Part shown: positions 13,022 to 13,121 of the stretch, piece after piece
Position numbering within the stretch: the stretch's first letter is position 1
Layout: each line of letters begins with the position of its first letter
NCBI GenBank assembly: GCA_964483375.1
Contig: CAZABJ010000068.1
Coordinates: 1-13,121, forward strand
Source: JAUIEH01 sp964483375
GTDB taxonomy: Bacteria > Pseudomonadota > Alphaproteobacteria > Caulobacterales > Maricaulaceae
DNA length: 13,121 bases
Reading direction: 5' to 3'
Notes under the pieces: model-generated
Databases searched by the model: none
What the model was told of the DNA's origin: nothing
The model's input: the letters and a program-made list of their open reading frames with translations, nothing else
Program-made: the position numbers and the translations under genes

Positions 13022-13121
13022 TTACACCGCCCACATCACGGAACACAGCTCGGCTTGCTGCAGCACCGTCTGCACGGCGGCGTCCTGAAGGTCCGGTGGA
13101 TAGCCGTATTTGCGCAGGATC
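13022..13121 (-). CDS. hsdR: Type I restriction enzyme R subunit, C-terminal end (partial)
   Basis: On the minus strand the frame enters from the right edge and ends at TAA (13024-13022), giving 33 residues: ILRKYGYPPDLQDAAV, then QTVLQQAELCSVMWAV. The KYGYPPDxQ...VLxQAEL pattern is the usual C-terminus of HsdR subunits with a DUF3387-type tail. HsdR is the ATP-dependent translocase and nuclease of type I restriction-modification complexes. The rest of the gene, and any hsdM and hsdS, would lie outside to the right. The identification rests on this short motif only. Confidence 0.72.
   Translation of the reverse strand, partial: ILRKYGYPPDLQDAAVQTVLQQAELCSVMWAV

Noticed and set aside
1..13121. 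CRISPR array, transposase or insertion sequence
   Set aside because: No regularly spaced repeats, transposase motifs or terminal inverted repeats with target duplications were seen.

Overview
This is a GC-rich bacterial window. It is almost certainly from an alphaproteobacterium. The central block (murA, hisD, a UPF0262 gene, a low-molecular-weight phosphatase-like gene, infA, maf, a short RNase E/G and yacG) is a gene order I know from that class, and the tRNA-Thr and the small protein upstream of murA fit it too. A marine Caulobacterales/Parvularculales-type organism is plausible, but the genus cannot be fixed from the sequence alone.

Layout. (1) Positions 1-871 (+): the end of an M15-family peptidoglycan peptidase overlapping a three-transmembrane holin. 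Together they look like a phage-derived or gene-transfer-agent (GTA)-type lysis pair. (2) 872-2005: a mosaic region with a small four-EF-hand calcium-binding lipoprotein. It is flanked by two diverged copies of a ~167 bp segment. The left copy holds the real holin 3' end plus a relic of the hydrolase 3' end; the right copy holds a relic of the holin 3' end plus the real hydrolase 3' end. (3) 1956-3830 (-): an exported two-domain protein, a caspase-like fold with its catalytic Cys replaced by Ser, followed by a DUF900-type alpha/beta hydrolase with an apparently intact Ser-Asp-His triad. (4) 4068-4142 (-): tRNA-Thr(GGU) with encoded CCA. (5) 4277-10237 (+): a small basic protein, then the conserved housekeeping block covering cell-wall synthesis, histidine synthesis, translation initiation, nucleotide sanitation, RNA processing and a gyrase-associated zinc protein. 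Overlaps suggest tight co-expression of hisD-UPF0262 and of maf-RNase-yacG; infA appears to have its own leader and perhaps its own promoter. (6) 10294-11508 (+): a DUF418 multi-pass membrane protein, convergent with (7) 11563-12732 (-), a saccharopine-dehydrogenase-like oxidoreductase. (8) 12733-13121: a non-coding stretch with an abrupt AT-rich patch and short repeats, then the last 33 codons of a gene (-) that looks like a type I restriction HsdR subunit. This is probably the edge of an accessory island.

The most interesting parts are the reciprocal duplicated gene ends around the EF-hand gene, the pseudo-caspase/hydrolase fusion, the lysis pair at the left edge, and the likely island border at the right edge. 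The housekeeping block is ordinary for the class, apart from the absence of the DUF2948 gene often seen between murA and hisD.
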